Shown here piece after piece: positions 1 to 9,442 of a DNA stretch of 64,000 bases (its first letter is position 1; the number at the start of each line of letters is the position of its first letter). Source of the stretch: Paenibacillus_AR mesotrionivorans (GTDB taxonomy: Bacteria; Bacillota; Bacilli; Paenibacillales; NBRC-103111); NCBI RefSeq assembly GCF_046098205.1, contig NZ_JBJURJ010000009.1:1-64000 (forward strand), written 5' to 3'. A program made the position numbers and the translations under genes. The notes below the pieces were generated by a model, which made no database searches, was not told the DNA's origin, and saw nothing but the letters and a program-made list of their open reading frames with translations.

Positions 1-183
1 CGCCTCATAACAAAAAGAAAGGGTTTCGACGGAGCCCAGAGCACGGATGAGTTTTCGTAACGCAGCAGGCGTATGCGCAATACTTCCATAATACCGGGGA
101 GCTTCTTGGCCGACTTCAGCAATGGCGACGGCGATGGTTTCTTTCGAGACATCCAAACCGATAAATTTTGTGGTAGAATGCAT
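1..183 (-). mobile_element. IS110-family transposase, N-terminal fragment cut by the window edge
   Basis: The minus strand reads an uninterrupted 61-codon frame starting at the ATG at 183 and running off the left edge. It begins MHSTTKFIGLDVSKETIAVA, where FIGLDVSK is the first RuvC-like (DEDD) block of IS110-type recombinases, with the first catalytic Asp. A ribosome site GGAGAG lies about 8 bases before the ATG. The rest of the protein and the Ser-containing C-terminal domain lie outside the window, so I cannot say whether the copy is intact. The family call rests on the N-terminal motif only. Confidence 0.8.
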
Positions 184-300
184 AGTAACAGCTCTCCTTT
201 GCTATGTAGCTCTGAAATGGGTGGTGGTCACTTTCCATTTTAACCTACGACAGTAGCAATTTGGAGGGCTGCCCTTTGTTTACGTTCATCTTAGCTAGAT
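184..300 (-). ncRNA. possible IS110 bridge-RNA / left-end region
   Basis: This is the noncoding stretch just upstream of the transposase start, read on the minus strand. In IS110-group elements the noncoding end 5' of the recombinase gene is known to encode a structured bridge RNA that specifies target and donor. Here I see only a short self-complementary block (GGGCAGCCC near 270-280) and no coding frame. The element boundary cannot be fixed without the other end, so the coordinates are approximate and the assignment is inference from family knowledge. Confidence 0.3.
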
Positions 301-384
301 TTTAACTATGCCCACTTATAGTCAAATAACGCCTTACAGATACGTTAGCGCTTCTCCTGCACTCCTCGCCCCCTCCAATAAGCC

Positions 385-412
385 TTGAATACCGCGGCCA
401 ATCTTTTATAAT
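385..412 (+). promoter_or_regulatory. sigma-A-type promoter for sugar module 1 regulators
   Basis: A -35 box TTGAAT (385-390) is followed after 16 bases by a perfect -10 box TATAAT (407-412). It sits upstream of the YesM-type kinase gene, whose preferred start is at 520. Confidence 0.6.
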
Positions 413-519
413 AGGAGAACAGGCGGAAGATTCCTGCTTGAGGCGGGCATCCTATGGCTAAATATGGGCTTGCACCTGAAGTGGTAAGCGATTTCACAGC
501 CCGGAGAGGGGGTACAGCA

Positions 520-2343
520 TTGTTCTATTCCCTTAAAAACAGACTGATCGCTTTTTTTGTGCTGCTGCTGGTGCTGTCCTTCGGCACCATGTCCCTGCTT
601 TTGTTCAGCCAGTCCCGGGCGATTATTCGCTCCTATATCGAAACCTCGGCATTGGAGAAGATGGACGAATACGGCTCCTTCATCAGCATGGCGGCGCTGC
701 AGGTCTATGATATTTCCTCCCTGGTTTTTAACAGCGAGGAAACGAAAAACTGGAATTCATCCCTCACCGATCCCACCCTTTCGGAAGGGGAGAAGATGCT
801 GGCCAATATCAGCCTGAGCAAATTTTTGACCCACGCCGTCAACAGCTACTCCGGCATCTCCTCCGTCTCCCTGTATAGGGAGGAGGGGCTGATCGTCAGC
901 GAGGACAATGAGGTGGTTTGGGACCGCAGCTTTGTGCAGACCGCCTGGTACAAGGACTTTATGGGCCGCGGCAGGCATTGGGTGTCCGCCCATACGGACC
1001 AGGTGGAGATTCGGCGCGACCGGCCTTATCAGGTGCTGAGCCTGCTTCTGCCGGTTGGGGTGCTGGAGCCCTCCAAGGCCAGAACGGTGATGAAGGTTAA
1101 TGTCAGCGAGGATTTTTTCCTGGAGCCGCTGAGCCGGATTCACTTGGGTGAAACCGGCACCATCTTCCTGCTGGACGGGGAGGGCAGCCCGATTCTATCC
1201 CAGGAGCTGTACGAGAGCAAAAAAACGGCGCTCCGCCAGGTTGAAGCCATCCGCCAGAATACCGGGGGTCCTACGGAGGGTGTCGTTTATCTGAAGAACG
1301 ATCAGGGCGATACGGATATTCTGGTCTACAAAAAGCTGAAGCAAAGCGGCTGGCTCCTGATGGGGCTGGTCCCTGAACGGGATCTGTATGCCCAGCTGTA
1401 CACCCTGCGCACTACGGTTATCATTTTCTCCTCCTTTTTGCTGATTGCCGCCATTCTTCTGGCTACCTGGTTATCGGTTGGCATTACCAAACCCCTCTCC
1501 CGATTGACGTCGGCCATGCGGTATGTCCAGACGGGAGATTTTGCCCTGGCGGAAAGCCGCATTCCGGAGGAGAATACGGTGCGCAATGAGGTAGGCTTTG
1601 TGGTGTCCAGCTTCCGCAACATGGTGCTGCAGCTGCGCCAGCACATCAAAACCGAATTTGAGCTGAAGCTCCTGCGCCAGCAAGCGGAGTACAAGGCGCT
1701 GCTGATGCAGATGAACCCTCATTTTCTCTTTAATACACTGGAGCTGCTGAGCAGCCTCTCCATGCAGAAGCGGACAGAGGACAGTGTGCAGGTGATTGAA
1801 TCGCTAGGCAAAATGCTGCGGTTTTCCCTGAACAGCAAGGAGGATTTAATTCCGCTGACGGAGGAGCTTTCCTGTCTGCGCCATTATATCTCCATCCTCT
1901 CCATCCGTTTCCGGGAGCGTCTGGATCTTCAGCTGGAGGTGGAAGGAAAGCCGGAGGGACGGTTTATCGTCAAGTTTCTGCTGCAGCCTCTGGTGGAAAA
2001 TGCGGTAAAATACAGCTTCGCCAGCCAGGCTCAAGCTCATGTCCGCATCCGCGTTCAGGTGGAGGGCGGACGGCTGCGGCTTATGGTGGCGGACAACGGC
2101 CCCGGTCTGCCCGACGGGCTCGCCGCCCAACTGGAGGAGGAAGCCACCCGCTCCCGGCTGAACGATGTGCTGAACAACAGTGGGCAGATCGGCCTGCGCA
2201 ATGTGTTGGCCCGCTGCAGCCTATATTACGGCTCCGGGTTTATCTACCGGATTGAGTCACAGCCTGAGCAGGGTACGGTAATTGAGCTGTGCCTGCCGGC
2301 GGGAGAGGGCGCCATGCAAACGGAAGAGGGGGGAATGGCCTGA
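520..2343 (+). CDS. YesM-type sensor histidine kinase (sugar module 1)
   Basis: Membrane sensor kinase of about 607 residues that probably detects extracellular sugar or the loaded binding protein and phosphorylates the regulator encoded immediately downstream. An N-terminal transmembrane helix (LIAFFVLLLVLSFGTMSLLL) is followed by a large extracytoplasmic dCache-like region, a second transmembrane helix (IIFSSFLLIAAILLATWLSV), a HAMP segment, a His_kinase block with the phospho-acceptor motif MNPHFLFNTLE, and an HATPase domain with N box (PLVENAVKY) and DNGPGLP. I prefer the TTG at 520 because GGAGAGGGGG lies 7 bases before it; an in-frame ATG at 454 would add 22 residues but lacks a comparable site. 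The stop codon overlaps the regulator start (TGATG), so the pair is translationally coupled. Confidence 0.88.
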   Translation: MFYSLKNRLIAFFVLLLVLSFGTMSLLLFSQSRAIIRSYIETSALEKMDEYGSFISMAALQVYDISSLVFNSEETKNWNSSLTDPTLSEGEKMLANISLSKFLTHAVNSYSGISSVSLYREEGLIVSEDNEVVWDRSFVQTAWYKDFMGRGRHWVSAHTDQVEIRRDRPYQVLSLLLPVGVLEPSKARTVMKVNVSEDFFLEPLSRIHLGETGTIFLLDGEGSPILSQELYESKKTALRQVEAIRQNTGGPTEGVVYLKNDQGDTDILVYKKLKQSGWLLMGLVPERDLYAQLYTLRTTVIIFSSFLLIAAILLATWLSVGITKPLSRLTSAMRYVQTGDFALAESRIPEENTVRNEVGFVVSSFRNMVLQLRQHIKTEFELKLLRQQAEYKALLMQMNPHFLFNTLELLSSLSMQKRTEDSVQVIESLGKMLRFSLNSKEDLIPLTEELSCLRHYISILSIRFRERLDLQLEVEGKPEGRFIVKFLLQPLVENAVKYSFASQAQAHVRIRVQVEGGRLRLMVADNGPGLPDGLAAQLEEEATRSRLNDVLNNSGQIGLRNVLARCSLYYGSGFIYRIESQPEQGTVIELCLPAGEGAMQTEEGGMA

Positions 2344-3953
2344 TGTACCGGGTGCTGATCGTGGACGATGAGCCGGATATCCGGCTTGGCTTAAATATGA
2401 AGATTGATTGGCAGCAGCTTGGACTGGAGCTGGCCGGAGAGGCGGGCAACGGGGCGGAGGCTATGGAGTGGCTGGCTGCCGGCGAAGTGGATATTGTCAT
2501 CACCGATATGAATATGCCCATGATGAACGGGGTTACCTTCCTAAAGGAATGCCGGGAGCAGTATCCTGAGCTGAAGCTGATTGTCATAACCGGGTATGAG
2601 GATTTTCACTATGCCAAAGCGGCCATTCAGAGCCAGGCCAAGGACTATCTCCTGAAGCCGGTGGCAAGAGATGAGCTGAACGGGGCATTGGCCAGAGTGG
2701 CGGGTGAGCTGGAGGAGTCCAGCAGAACCACCAGCCAGAAGGCGCTGCTGGAGTGGAAGCTCTCCCAATATTATGCCGAGATGCGGGAGCATTACATTCT
2801 ACAAGCGGTCAAGGCTGAGGGAATGCCGGGGGCAGCTGTCAGGGACAGGGCCAAGCTCTTCGAGCTGGACACCTGGGAGAACCGTCCGGTCCGGTTCGTC
2901 TCGGCAGGAATGAGGGAGCGCCAGCAGACCGAGGTCTCCCGGGAGCGTTCTCCGGAGAAGCTGAGCCTGCCCTTTCAGCTGTTATGCCGGGAATACGGAG
3001 GCGGGCAAGAGGAGGAGGCGCTGGTATTTTTCGATGCCGGTTATCCCGGTCTGATGCACTTTATTGTGCCGGGAACCGGGGAGGACTGTGCCCGGTTTGT
3101 GGAGGGGCTGAAGCTTTGCCTGCGGCAGCATCTGCGGGTGGAGCCGGTGGCGGGCACCGGACAGCCGGCAGAGGGGCTGAAGGAATGGCGGGAAGGATAC
3201 CTGTCGGCTCTTCTGGACTGGAATCTCCAGGACACGCAGCCGGCAGGCCAACAAACCGCCGCCGGGGACACAAGCGCCTCCTTGTCGGAGGAAACGGCGG
3301 CTCTTCTCCGCCAATATTTGCTGAAGGGGGAGGAGAGGGTGTTCGGGGAAACGGTGAAGAAGGAGCTGTCCCAGTCCTTCTCTGTTTCCCGGTCCGCTTT
3401 TGTCAAAACGATCTTCCAGATTTATATGCTCATCGAAGCCGTGGCCGTGCAGGCCGGCGTCCATAACGAAACGGGCAATGCTCTATGGGTCAGCCCGGAG
3501 CTGGCTCTGGGCCTGCGCACCATCGACAAGGCGGAGCAGTTCCTGGCGGATTTGGCCCGGTTCACACAGAACCAGCCCAAGGAGGAGAGTGCCGATCCCG
3601 ACCGGAAGCTGGTGCGGGCGGTGGAGCAGTTTATCCGGGATAACTATATGTATGACTTGACGCTGACCATGCTGGCCGAACACTTCAATTATCACCCTTC
3701 GTATTTTTCCGAGCTGTTCAAGTCCAAGATGGGCAAGAGCTTCGTCCAATACGTAACCGAGGTGCGGCTCTCCCAGGCGGTCCGGCTGCTGGAGGAGACC
3801 CCCTTATCCCTGTGGGATATTGCCGAGCTGACGGGTTTTGCCAATGCCAGCTACTTCAGCACTAAATTCAAGCGTCAATACGGAGTATCTCCTTCCGATT
3901 ACCGGCAGGCCCGGCAACATGAAAAAAGTGAAGATCAACAGCCGAAAAAATGA
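2343..3953 (+). CDS. YesN-type response regulator with AraC DNA-binding domain
   Basis: Two-component regulator of about 536 residues. The receiver domain begins MYRVLIVDDEPD, with the phospho-acceptor in DIVITDMNMP and the conserved Lys in YLLKPV. A variable middle region follows. The C-terminus holds two AraC-type helix-turn-helix units (MLAEHFNYHPSYFSELFKSK and IAELTGFANASYFSTKFKRQ). The ATG at 2343 overlaps the kinase stop, giving coupled translation; longer frames into the kinase gene are not needed. It most likely activates the permease and binding-protein genes downstream, which are separated from it by a terminator. The sugar is not identifiable from sequence. Confidence 0.9.
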   Translation: MYRVLIVDDEPDIRLGLNMKIDWQQLGLELAGEAGNGAEAMEWLAAGEVDIVITDMNMPMMNGVTFLKECREQYPELKLIVITGYEDFHYAKAAIQSQAKDYLLKPVARDELNGALARVAGELEESSRTTSQKALLEWKLSQYYAEMREHYILQAVKAEGMPGAAVRDRAKLFELDTWENRPVRFVSAGMRERQQTEVSRERSPEKLSLPFQLLCREYGGGQEEEALVFFDAGYPGLMHFIVPGTGEDCARFVEGLKLCLRQHLRVEPVAGTGQPAEGLKEWREGYLSALLDWNLQDTQPAGQQTAAGDTSASLSEETAALLRQYLLKGEERVFGETVKKELSQSFSVSRSAFVKTIFQIYMLIEAVAVQAGVHNETGNALWVSPELALGLRTIDKAEQFLADLARFTQNQPKEESADPDRKLVRAVEQFIRDNYMYDLTLTMLAEHFNYHPSYFSELFKSKMGKSFVQYVTEVRLSQAVRLLEETPLSLWDIAELTGFANASYFSTKFKRQYGVSPSDYRQARQHEKSEDQQPKK

Positions 3954-3970
3954 GATTCAGCTTCCTCTGC

Positions 3971-4012
3971 AAAAGCCGTATGCTGGTTATGTAAACAGCA
4001 TACGGCTTTTTT
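3971..4012 (+). terminator. strong intrinsic terminator between regulator and importer genes
   Basis: A perfect 15-bp inverted repeat (AAAAGCCGTATGCTG and its complement) around a 10-base loop ends in a T run. It separates the kinase/regulator transcript from the transporter genes, although the stem could also act as a processing or attenuation site. Confidence 0.85.
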
Positions 4013-4031
4013 CGAGAAAGAGGTGGCGAAT

Positions 4032-4946
4032 GTGAAAGCGTCGGCAAAGTCCTCGATCTGGCGCCAGAACCGCACAGCATATCTGTTTTTGCTTCCATGG
4101 CTGCTGGGATTTTTCTGTCTGACTCTGGGACCCATGCTGGGCTCCTTGTACTTATCCTTTACCAAATACAATCTGCTGAATGCGCCTGTGTGGAACGGCT
4201 TGGACAATTACAAAACCATTTTTACCGACGACCAGTCCTTCGTCAATTCCATTGTATTGACCTTCAAGTATGTGCTGATGGCGATTCCGCTTCGGTTGGC
4301 CTTCGCTCTTGCGGTGGCCATGGCCTTGAACAAAGGGCTGAAGCTCCTAGGGGTTTACCGTACGGTGTATTATGTGCCCTCCCTATTGGGAGGCAGCGTG
4401 GCGATTGCCATTGTGTGGAGGAAAATGTTCGACGGCGACGGGCTGGTGAACCTTTTTCTGAGTGTTTTCGGGATCAAGGGGCCTTCGTGGATTGCCCATC
4501 CGAGTTATGTGATTTATGCGATTGTAGCCCTGGCGGTATGGCAATTTGGCTCGGCCATGGTGATTTTCCTGGCGGGATTAAAGCAAATTCCGGCGGATTT
4601 GTACGAGGCTGCCGAGGTGGATGGAGCGGGGAAAACACGGCAATTTTTTAGGATTACCCTGCCGCTTTTGTCGCCGGTGATTTTCTTCAATCTGCTGATG
4701 ACCATTATCAATTCCTTCCAGGTCTTCACTCCCGGTTATGTTATCGGCGACGGGCGGGGCGGACCCATTGATTCCACTCTGTTCTACACGCTGTATCTGT
4801 ATCTGAAGGGCTTCTCGTATTTCGACATGGGTTATGCATCCGCCCTGGCTTGGATTCTGCTGGCCATTATCGGTCTGTTTACGGCGATTGTGTTCATAAC
4901 CTCCAAGTATTGGGTGTTCTACGGCGACGGCAAGGAGGGGCATTGA
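4032..4946 (+). CDS. CUT1 ABC sugar importer, permease subunit 1 (MalF/UgpA type)
   Basis: Inner-membrane permease of about 304 residues with six predicted helices. It carries the EAA loop that docks the ATPase (YEAAEVDGAGKTRQFFRITL). GTG at 4032 is chosen because AAGAGGTGG lies 5 bases before it; GTG at 4023 would overlap that site. No ATP-binding subunit is encoded nearby, as is usual for these Firmicute importers that share an MsmX-type ATPase encoded elsewhere. It is followed after 2 bases by the second permease. Confidence 0.9.
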   Translation: MKASAKSSIWRQNRTAYLFLLPWLLGFFCLTLGPMLGSLYLSFTKYNLLNAPVWNGLDNYKTIFTDDQSFVNSIVLTFKYVLMAIPLRLAFALAVAMALNKGLKLLGVYRTVYYVPSLLGGSVAIAIVWRKMFDGDGLVNLFLSVFGIKGPSWIAHPSYVIYAIVALAVWQFGSAMVIFLAGLKQIPADLYEAAEVDGAGKTRQFFRITLPLLSPVIFFNLLMTIINSFQVFTPGYVIGDGRGGPIDSTLFYTLYLYLKGFSYFDMGYASALAWILLAIIGLFTAIVFITSKYWVFYGDGKEGH

Positions 4947-4948
4947 AC

Positions 4949-5788
4949 ATGGCCTATCAAACGGTTTATTCCAAAGCTATTCGGCATCTTGTGATTATCG
5001 CGCTGGGCCTGCTGATGCTGTATCCGGTCGTGTGGCTGCTCTCCAGCTCCTTCAAGCCCAACAGTATGATTTTCACCGACACCAGTCTTTGGCCCAAGGA
5101 ATTTACGCTGGAGCATTACCGAAACGGCTGGCGGGGGCTGCAGGGCGTCTCCTTCGGAAGATTCTTCGCCAATTCGGCCTTCATCTCCATTATGGCGGTG
5201 CTGGGCAATGTGATCACCTGCTCGTTGGCTGCGTATGCCTTCGGCAGACTGGATTTTAAGCTGAAGGGGCTGTGGTTCGGCCTGATGCTCATCACCATCA
5301 TGCTGCCCTATCATGTTACGCTGGTGCCCCAGTATATCATTTACAACTACTTCGGCTGGATCAATTCCTATTTGCCGCTTATTGTCCCCAAGTGGCTGGC
5401 GCATGATTCCTTTTTTATTCTGCTGATGGTTCAGTTCATCCGGGGAATTCCCAAGGAGCTGGACGAAAGCGCCACCATTGACGGATGCGGACAGGGGCAA
5501 ATCTATTTCCGGATTGTGTTGCCGCTTTTGGTTCCGGCTTTGATCACCACCTCGATTTTTACCTTTATGTGGTCTTGGGATGATTTTTTCAGCCAAATGA
5601 TCTATCTGAACAAAATTGATCTGTTTACCGTACAGTTGGGTATCCGTTCCTTGTTCGATCCGTCCGGCGAATCCGATTGGGGTGCGCTGCTGGCCATGTC
5701 CGTGCTGTCCCTGGTACCCGTATTAACCATCTTCTTTTCCTTCCAGCGGTATTTTCTGGAGGGAATCGCCACTACAGGGCTCAAATGA
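4949..5788 (+). CDS. CUT1 ABC sugar importer, permease subunit 2 (MalG/UgpE type)
   Basis: Permease partner of about 279 residues with six helices and an EAA loop (DESATIDGCGQGQIYFRIVL). AAGGAGGGG lies 8 bases before the ATG at 4949, so longer in-frame starts are rejected. The C-terminus GIATTGLK is typical of MalG-like subunits. It sits between permease 1 and the binding lipoprotein gene. Confidence 0.9.
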   Translation: MAYQTVYSKAIRHLVIIALGLLMLYPVVWLLSSSFKPNSMIFTDTSLWPKEFTLEHYRNGWRGLQGVSFGRFFANSAFISIMAVLGNVITCSLAAYAFGRLDFKLKGLWFGLMLITIMLPYHVTLVPQYIIYNYFGWINSYLPLIVPKWLAHDSFFILLMVQFIRGIPKELDESATIDGCGQGQIYFRIVLPLLVPALITTSIFTFMWSWDDFFSQMIYLNKIDLFTVQLGIRSLFDPSGESDWGALLAMSVLSLVPVLTIFFSFQRYFLEGIATTGLK

Positions 5789-5872
5789 GTCACCCATAAA
5801 GAAGTGCGCAGGGGTTGGGCAAGTAAAGCCGGCAAGAATGGTATACACTATTTTAATAGGGGGAACACCATC

Positions 5873-7207
5873 ATGAAAAAAGCTTTGGCAATCAGCGGAT
5901 TGACGGCATTGGCCTTGGTTATGACGGCATGCGGGGGCAACAGCAGCGGCTCCGGCGCATCCCAGGCACCGGCAGGTACGGCTGCAGCCGGCGGGAAACC
6001 GGCAGAAAAGGTTGAGCTGCGGATTATGTGGTGGGGCGATCAGAAGCGGGCCGACAAAACCAATGAAGCCCTGCGCAAATTCGAGGAGAAGAATCCGAAT
6101 ATCAAGGTGGTGGGCGAGTTTGCCCCCAGCTCCGGCTATTTCGACAAGCTGAATACCCAGATTGCTTCGGGAACGGCACCGGATGTTTTCTTCCTGGGCG
6201 GCAATGTGGTGGATTATGTGAATAAGGATGTCCTCCTGGATTTGACCCCTTATGTAGGCAAGGAATTGAATACAACGGATATGGACCCTTCCATGATTAC
6301 CTACGGCACCTTCAAAAACAAGCTGCTGCACGTTTCTGCCGGGGCCAATGCCCGGGGAATTATCGTTAACACGGAAGCCTTCAAAAAAGCGGGGCTGGAT
6401 ATCCCTAAGGACGGCTGGACGTGGGATGATTATGCTCGTATCTCCAAGGAAATTGCCGCCAAGCTCGGCAAGGATTATTACGGTACCTATGATTATACCA
6501 ATGAAGGCATGGATATTTACCTGAAGCAGAACGGCAAGATTTTGTACGATATGGATAAGGGCGCTCTGGGCTTCGAAAAGGCGGATGTGGAAAAGTGGTT
6601 TGGCTACTGGAGCGATCTGCGCAAGGCGGGAGGTCTTGTCACCCCCGAGCTGCAAGTATCTAATCCTCCGGGAGATACCAGCAAATCCCTGATCGTTACC
6701 GGCAAGGTAGCTATGGGGCTGACTGCCTCCAACCAATTGGTGGCCCATCAGAATCTGACCAAGGATGCTCTGACTCTGGTTCAAGTGCCCCGTGGGGATA
6801 AAGGGACCGGTGTGGTATTCGAATCCAGCCAGGGTCTGTCGGGTTATGCCAAAACCAAATATCCCAAGGAAGTGGCGCTGCTGATGAACTTCTGGATCAA
6901 TGACCCCGATGCCGCCAAGATTCTTGGCAATGACCGTGGTGTTCCGGTTACGACGGCCATGCGGGATCTGCTCAAGACCACTGCGTCCCCTGTGGAGCAA
7001 ATCATCTATGACTATTGCAACCGGGTATCCGAGGCCAGCAAAAAAGAGCCTGCCAAGATCAGCTATAACCCTCCGGGCTTCACGGAATATTCCAAGCTGG
7101 TGGATACGACTGTGCAGGAAATTGCCTTTGGCCGCAAGGATGTGAAGAAGGGTGTAGAGGATTTCTACAACGGGGCGGTCAAGATCTTCAATAATAATAC
7201 CAAGTAA
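5873..7207 (+). CDS. extracellular solute-binding lipoprotein (family 1)
   Basis: Sugar-capturing lipoprotein of about 444 residues for the adjacent permeases. The N-terminus MKKALAISGLTALALVMTAC is a lipoprotein signal peptide with the lipobox cysteine as its last residue, followed by a Ser/Gly/Ala-rich linker. The body shows family-1 features (ELRIMWWGDQ, SGTAPDVFFLGG, WTWDDYARI). ATG 5873 is preceded by TAGGGGGAAC. Two glycosidase-type genes follow, so the ligand is probably an oligosaccharide, but its identity is not visible. Confidence 0.9.
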   Translation: MKKALAISGLTALALVMTACGGNSSGSGASQAPAGTAAAGGKPAEKVELRIMWWGDQKRADKTNEALRKFEEKNPNIKVVGEFAPSSGYFDKLNTQIASGTAPDVFFLGGNVVDYVNKDVLLDLTPYVGKELNTTDMDPSMITYGTFKNKLLHVSAGANARGIIVNTEAFKKAGLDIPKDGWTWDDYARISKEIAAKLGKDYYGTYDYTNEGMDIYLKQNGKILYDMDKGALGFEKADVEKWFGYWSDLRKAGGLVTPELQVSNPPGDTSKSLIVTGKVAMGLTASNQLVAHQNLTKDALTLVQVPRGDKGTGVVFESSQGLSGYAKTKYPKEVALLMNFWINDPDAAKILGNDRGVPVTTAMRDLLKTTASPVEQIIYDYCNRVSEASKKEPAKISYNPPGFTEYSKLVDTTVQEIAFGRKDVKKGVEDFYNGAVKIFNNNTK

Positions 7208-7302
7208 CCCCGCAGAGTCTTCGGCGGTGGTGGACAACGGGGCTGCGGCGGCTGGCTGCGGCCCTTGTTTGTACGAGAAAAAAGCTGGAGGAGGCGTGAG
7301 GC

Positions 7303-8958
7303 ATGGGTGTGGAGTCCGTTTTGGAGCGGTTGCGGGCGATAAATGTGGAGGAGCGGCTGGGTGAGCCGGGCAAACCCTCGGATGTGGAGGCGGTAGAGGA
7401 ATGGAAGCGGGGCGGGGTGAAATTTGCCGCTTCGACAGGCAGGCTGGAGGAGGTCTATTACCATGCCCTCCGCAAGCTGCTGGACTGTATTGTCCCGACC
7501 TGGGATCGCGGGCCGATTCTTCACGAGGGCGGTGTGTACCGGGGCTGCTGGCTGGAGAGCACCGGCACCATCAATGCCGAACTCTTGTCCCGGTTTTTGC
7601 CCTCGGTATCCGGGCGAACCTATGAAGCCTTCGCCGACGGCCAGCGGGAGGACGGACTGATCCCCTACAAAATAACCGAGGCCGGTCCCGTATTCCGGCA
7701 GATTCAGCTGGTGACGCCTTTGGCGCGTTCCGTGTGGAATCATTATCAGCTTAACGGACGTCCCTCCGATTTTCTGCGCAAAATGATGACGGCCTTGGCC
7801 CGCTTCGACCAATGGCTGGCGGATTGGCGCAATACCCGGGGCAGTGGCTGCGTGGAGGCCTTCTGTGCTTTTGATACTGGGCATGATCTGTCTCCCCGCT
7901 TCTGGCATATCCCGGACACTCCCCATCAGGGTGATCCCAAGCAATATGATCCCGCTTCTCCGCTTCTGCCTCTGCTGGCCCCGGACATGACGTCCCATAC
8001 CTACTGCCAGCGGCTGTATCTGGCCCGGATGGCCGAGGAGCTGGGGGATAGCGAGCAGGCGGAGAGGTGGCGGGCCAAGGCGAAAGAGACCCTGGACAGC
8101 CTGTTCCGGCATTGTTATGACGGCGGGGACCAATTCTTCTATGATGTGGATCAAAGCGGCGCTTTCATCCGGGTTCAATCCGATGTGCTGCTCCGGGTGC
8201 TGGCCTGTGAGGTGGGAGATGACGCCTTCTTCCAAGAAGCGCTGAAGGGGTATCTCCTGAATACCCGCAAATTCTTCGCCAAATACCCGTTCACGGCCGT
8301 GGCGATGGATGATCCCCGCTTTGATCCCTTCTCCAGCTATAACAGCTGGGCGGGACCGTCCAACTTTCTGGCGATTATCCGCGCCCCCCACGCCTTCGAG
8401 CATCACGGACGTTATGTGGAGCTGACCTGGGTGCTGCAGCCGATTGTGTCGGCTATGGCCCGGATGGAGCGGTTTCCCCAGGTGCTCAGCCCCTGGACGG
8501 GGGCGGAGGGTTATACGGAAGCCTATTCCCCGGCGATCCTGGGTGTGCTGGATTTTGTGGAGCGGCTGTGCGGGATTGTTCCCCGGCCGGAGGGGAACCT
8601 GTGGTTTAACGGCTTATTGCCCTATCCTCTGGACCATGGGGAGGAGGTGGCGGGGGAAACCGGGTACAGCCGGACGGTGGACGGCGCTGAGTTTGAATTG
8701 GCCGTGACCCGGGAGGAAGCGCTGGTTTGCCGTAATGGCCGGGAACTGATCCGGTTCCCCTTCGGGATCCGGGTGGTGACGGACCGGTCGGGGGAGCTGG
8801 TGGAAGTGGCAGGACTGCTTCATGCTCCCGTGTCCGGGGAGGTGGTATACCAAGGGAGGCGGTTCCCCGTATCCGCAGGCCCCAATGAGGTTTTGGCTTT
8901 TAAAGAGGGGCGGTTCATCAGCGTCAGAAGCCCCGGTGCGGTTGCACCGGTATTTTGA
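7303..8958 (+). CDS. six-hairpin glycoside hydrolase (MGH1/GH63-like)
   Basis: Cytoplasmic protein of 551 residues without signal peptide, encoded 95 bases after the binding protein and with a strong GGAGGAGG ribosome site. Alternating helical segments with Trp/Asp-rich loops (RGCWLESTGTINAELLSRF, FDTGHDLSPRFW, SSYNSWAGPSNFLA, YTEAYSPAILGVLDFVERL) match the (alpha/alpha)6 fold of MGH1-like and GH63-like enzymes. The C-terminus turns into beta-rich sequence. It probably degrades an imported oligosaccharide. I am confident of the fold class and less so of the exact GH family; substrate unknown. Confidence 0.65.
   Translation: MGVESVLERLRAINVEERLGEPGKPSDVEAVEEWKRGGVKFAASTGRLEEVYYHALRKLLDCIVPTWDRGPILHEGGVYRGCWLESTGTINAELLSRFLPSVSGRTYEAFADGQREDGLIPYKITEAGPVFRQIQLVTPLARSVWNHYQLNGRPSDFLRKMMTALARFDQWLADWRNTRGSGCVEAFCAFDTGHDLSPRFWHIPDTPHQGDPKQYDPASPLLPLLAPDMTSHTYCQRLYLARMAEELGDSEQAERWRAKAKETLDSLFRHCYDGGDQFFYDVDQSGAFIRVQSDVLLRVLACEVGDDAFFQEALKGYLLNTRKFFAKYPFTAVAMDDPRFDPFSSYNSWAGPSNFLAIIRAPHAFEHHGRYVELTWVLQPIVSAMARMERFPQVLSPWTGAEGYTEAYSPAILGVLDFVERLCGIVPRPEGNLWFNGLLPYPLDHGEEVAGETGYSRTVDGAEFELAVTREEALVCRNGRELIRFPFGIRVVTDRSGELVEVAGLLHAPVSGEVVYQGRRFPVSAGPNEVLAFKEGRFISVRSPGAVAPVF
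8933..8956 (+). terminator. hairpin overlapping the glycosidase stop codon
   Basis: CCGGTGC and GCACCGG form a 7-bp stem with a 4-base loop across the last codons, followed by TATTTTG. The T run is short, so termination may be partial. Confidence 0.4.
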
Positions 8959-9123
8959 GCCTAGTCTGGCACGAGGACGTTCAGCGGGCAGCAGGATTGC
9001 CTGCGGCCCGCTGGAGCGCAGGGCGGCTAATGTTGGCATCGCACTTCGTGTGGGCTGTCCGCCAAGTGCCGACCGCTGGCATCGAATACAGAGTACCGAC
9101 CCGCTACCGACGACCGCCCAGCG

Positions 9124-9314
9124 CTAACGGAACTCAGCGACTCTTAAAGACGAAAAATCCGGTGTTTTTCCCTGCAACGGAACTGAGCGGCTCTTAGAAG
9201 CATAATCGGGCCATCCAGCATGTCTGCAGCCCGGCTAAGGGCTTCTGAGTTCCGTTAGAATCCGAGCAATCCCGTTTTCAACGGCTAAGGGCTTCTGAGT
9301 TCCGTTAGAATCCG
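9124..9314. repeat. cluster of CTAACGGA/TCCGTTAG intergenic repeats, including a 33-bp direct repeat
   Basis: This lies inside the 484-base gap between the two glycosidase genes, where I see no other gene. Outward arms (CTAACGGAACTCAG at 9124; CAACGGAACTGAG near 9174) face inward arms ending TTCCGTTAGAATCCG. A 33-base unit starting CGGCTAAGGGCTTCTGAG occurs identically at 9232-9264 and 9282-9314. Related arms occur in four other gaps of this window. Confidence 0.75.
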
Positions 9315-9442
9315 GCATAACCAAACAGTCATCGCCAAAGTGAAAATACCGGGCACACCTGCCTATGGGGGCAGCGCCAACGTATAACTCCCCATAAGCC
9401 GGCTGCCACCACCAAGCCGAATCAGTAGAAGAGGAGAGGACC

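Noticed and set aside
5723..7237. 504-codon minus-strand frame opposite the sugar-binding lipoprotein
   Set aside because: The plus strand has signal peptide, lipobox and family-1 motifs; the minus frame has no ribosome site or domain.
9124..9314. CRISPR array
   Set aside because: Only two identical 33-bp units with a 17-base spacer, inside a palindromic repeat cluster; no cas genes.
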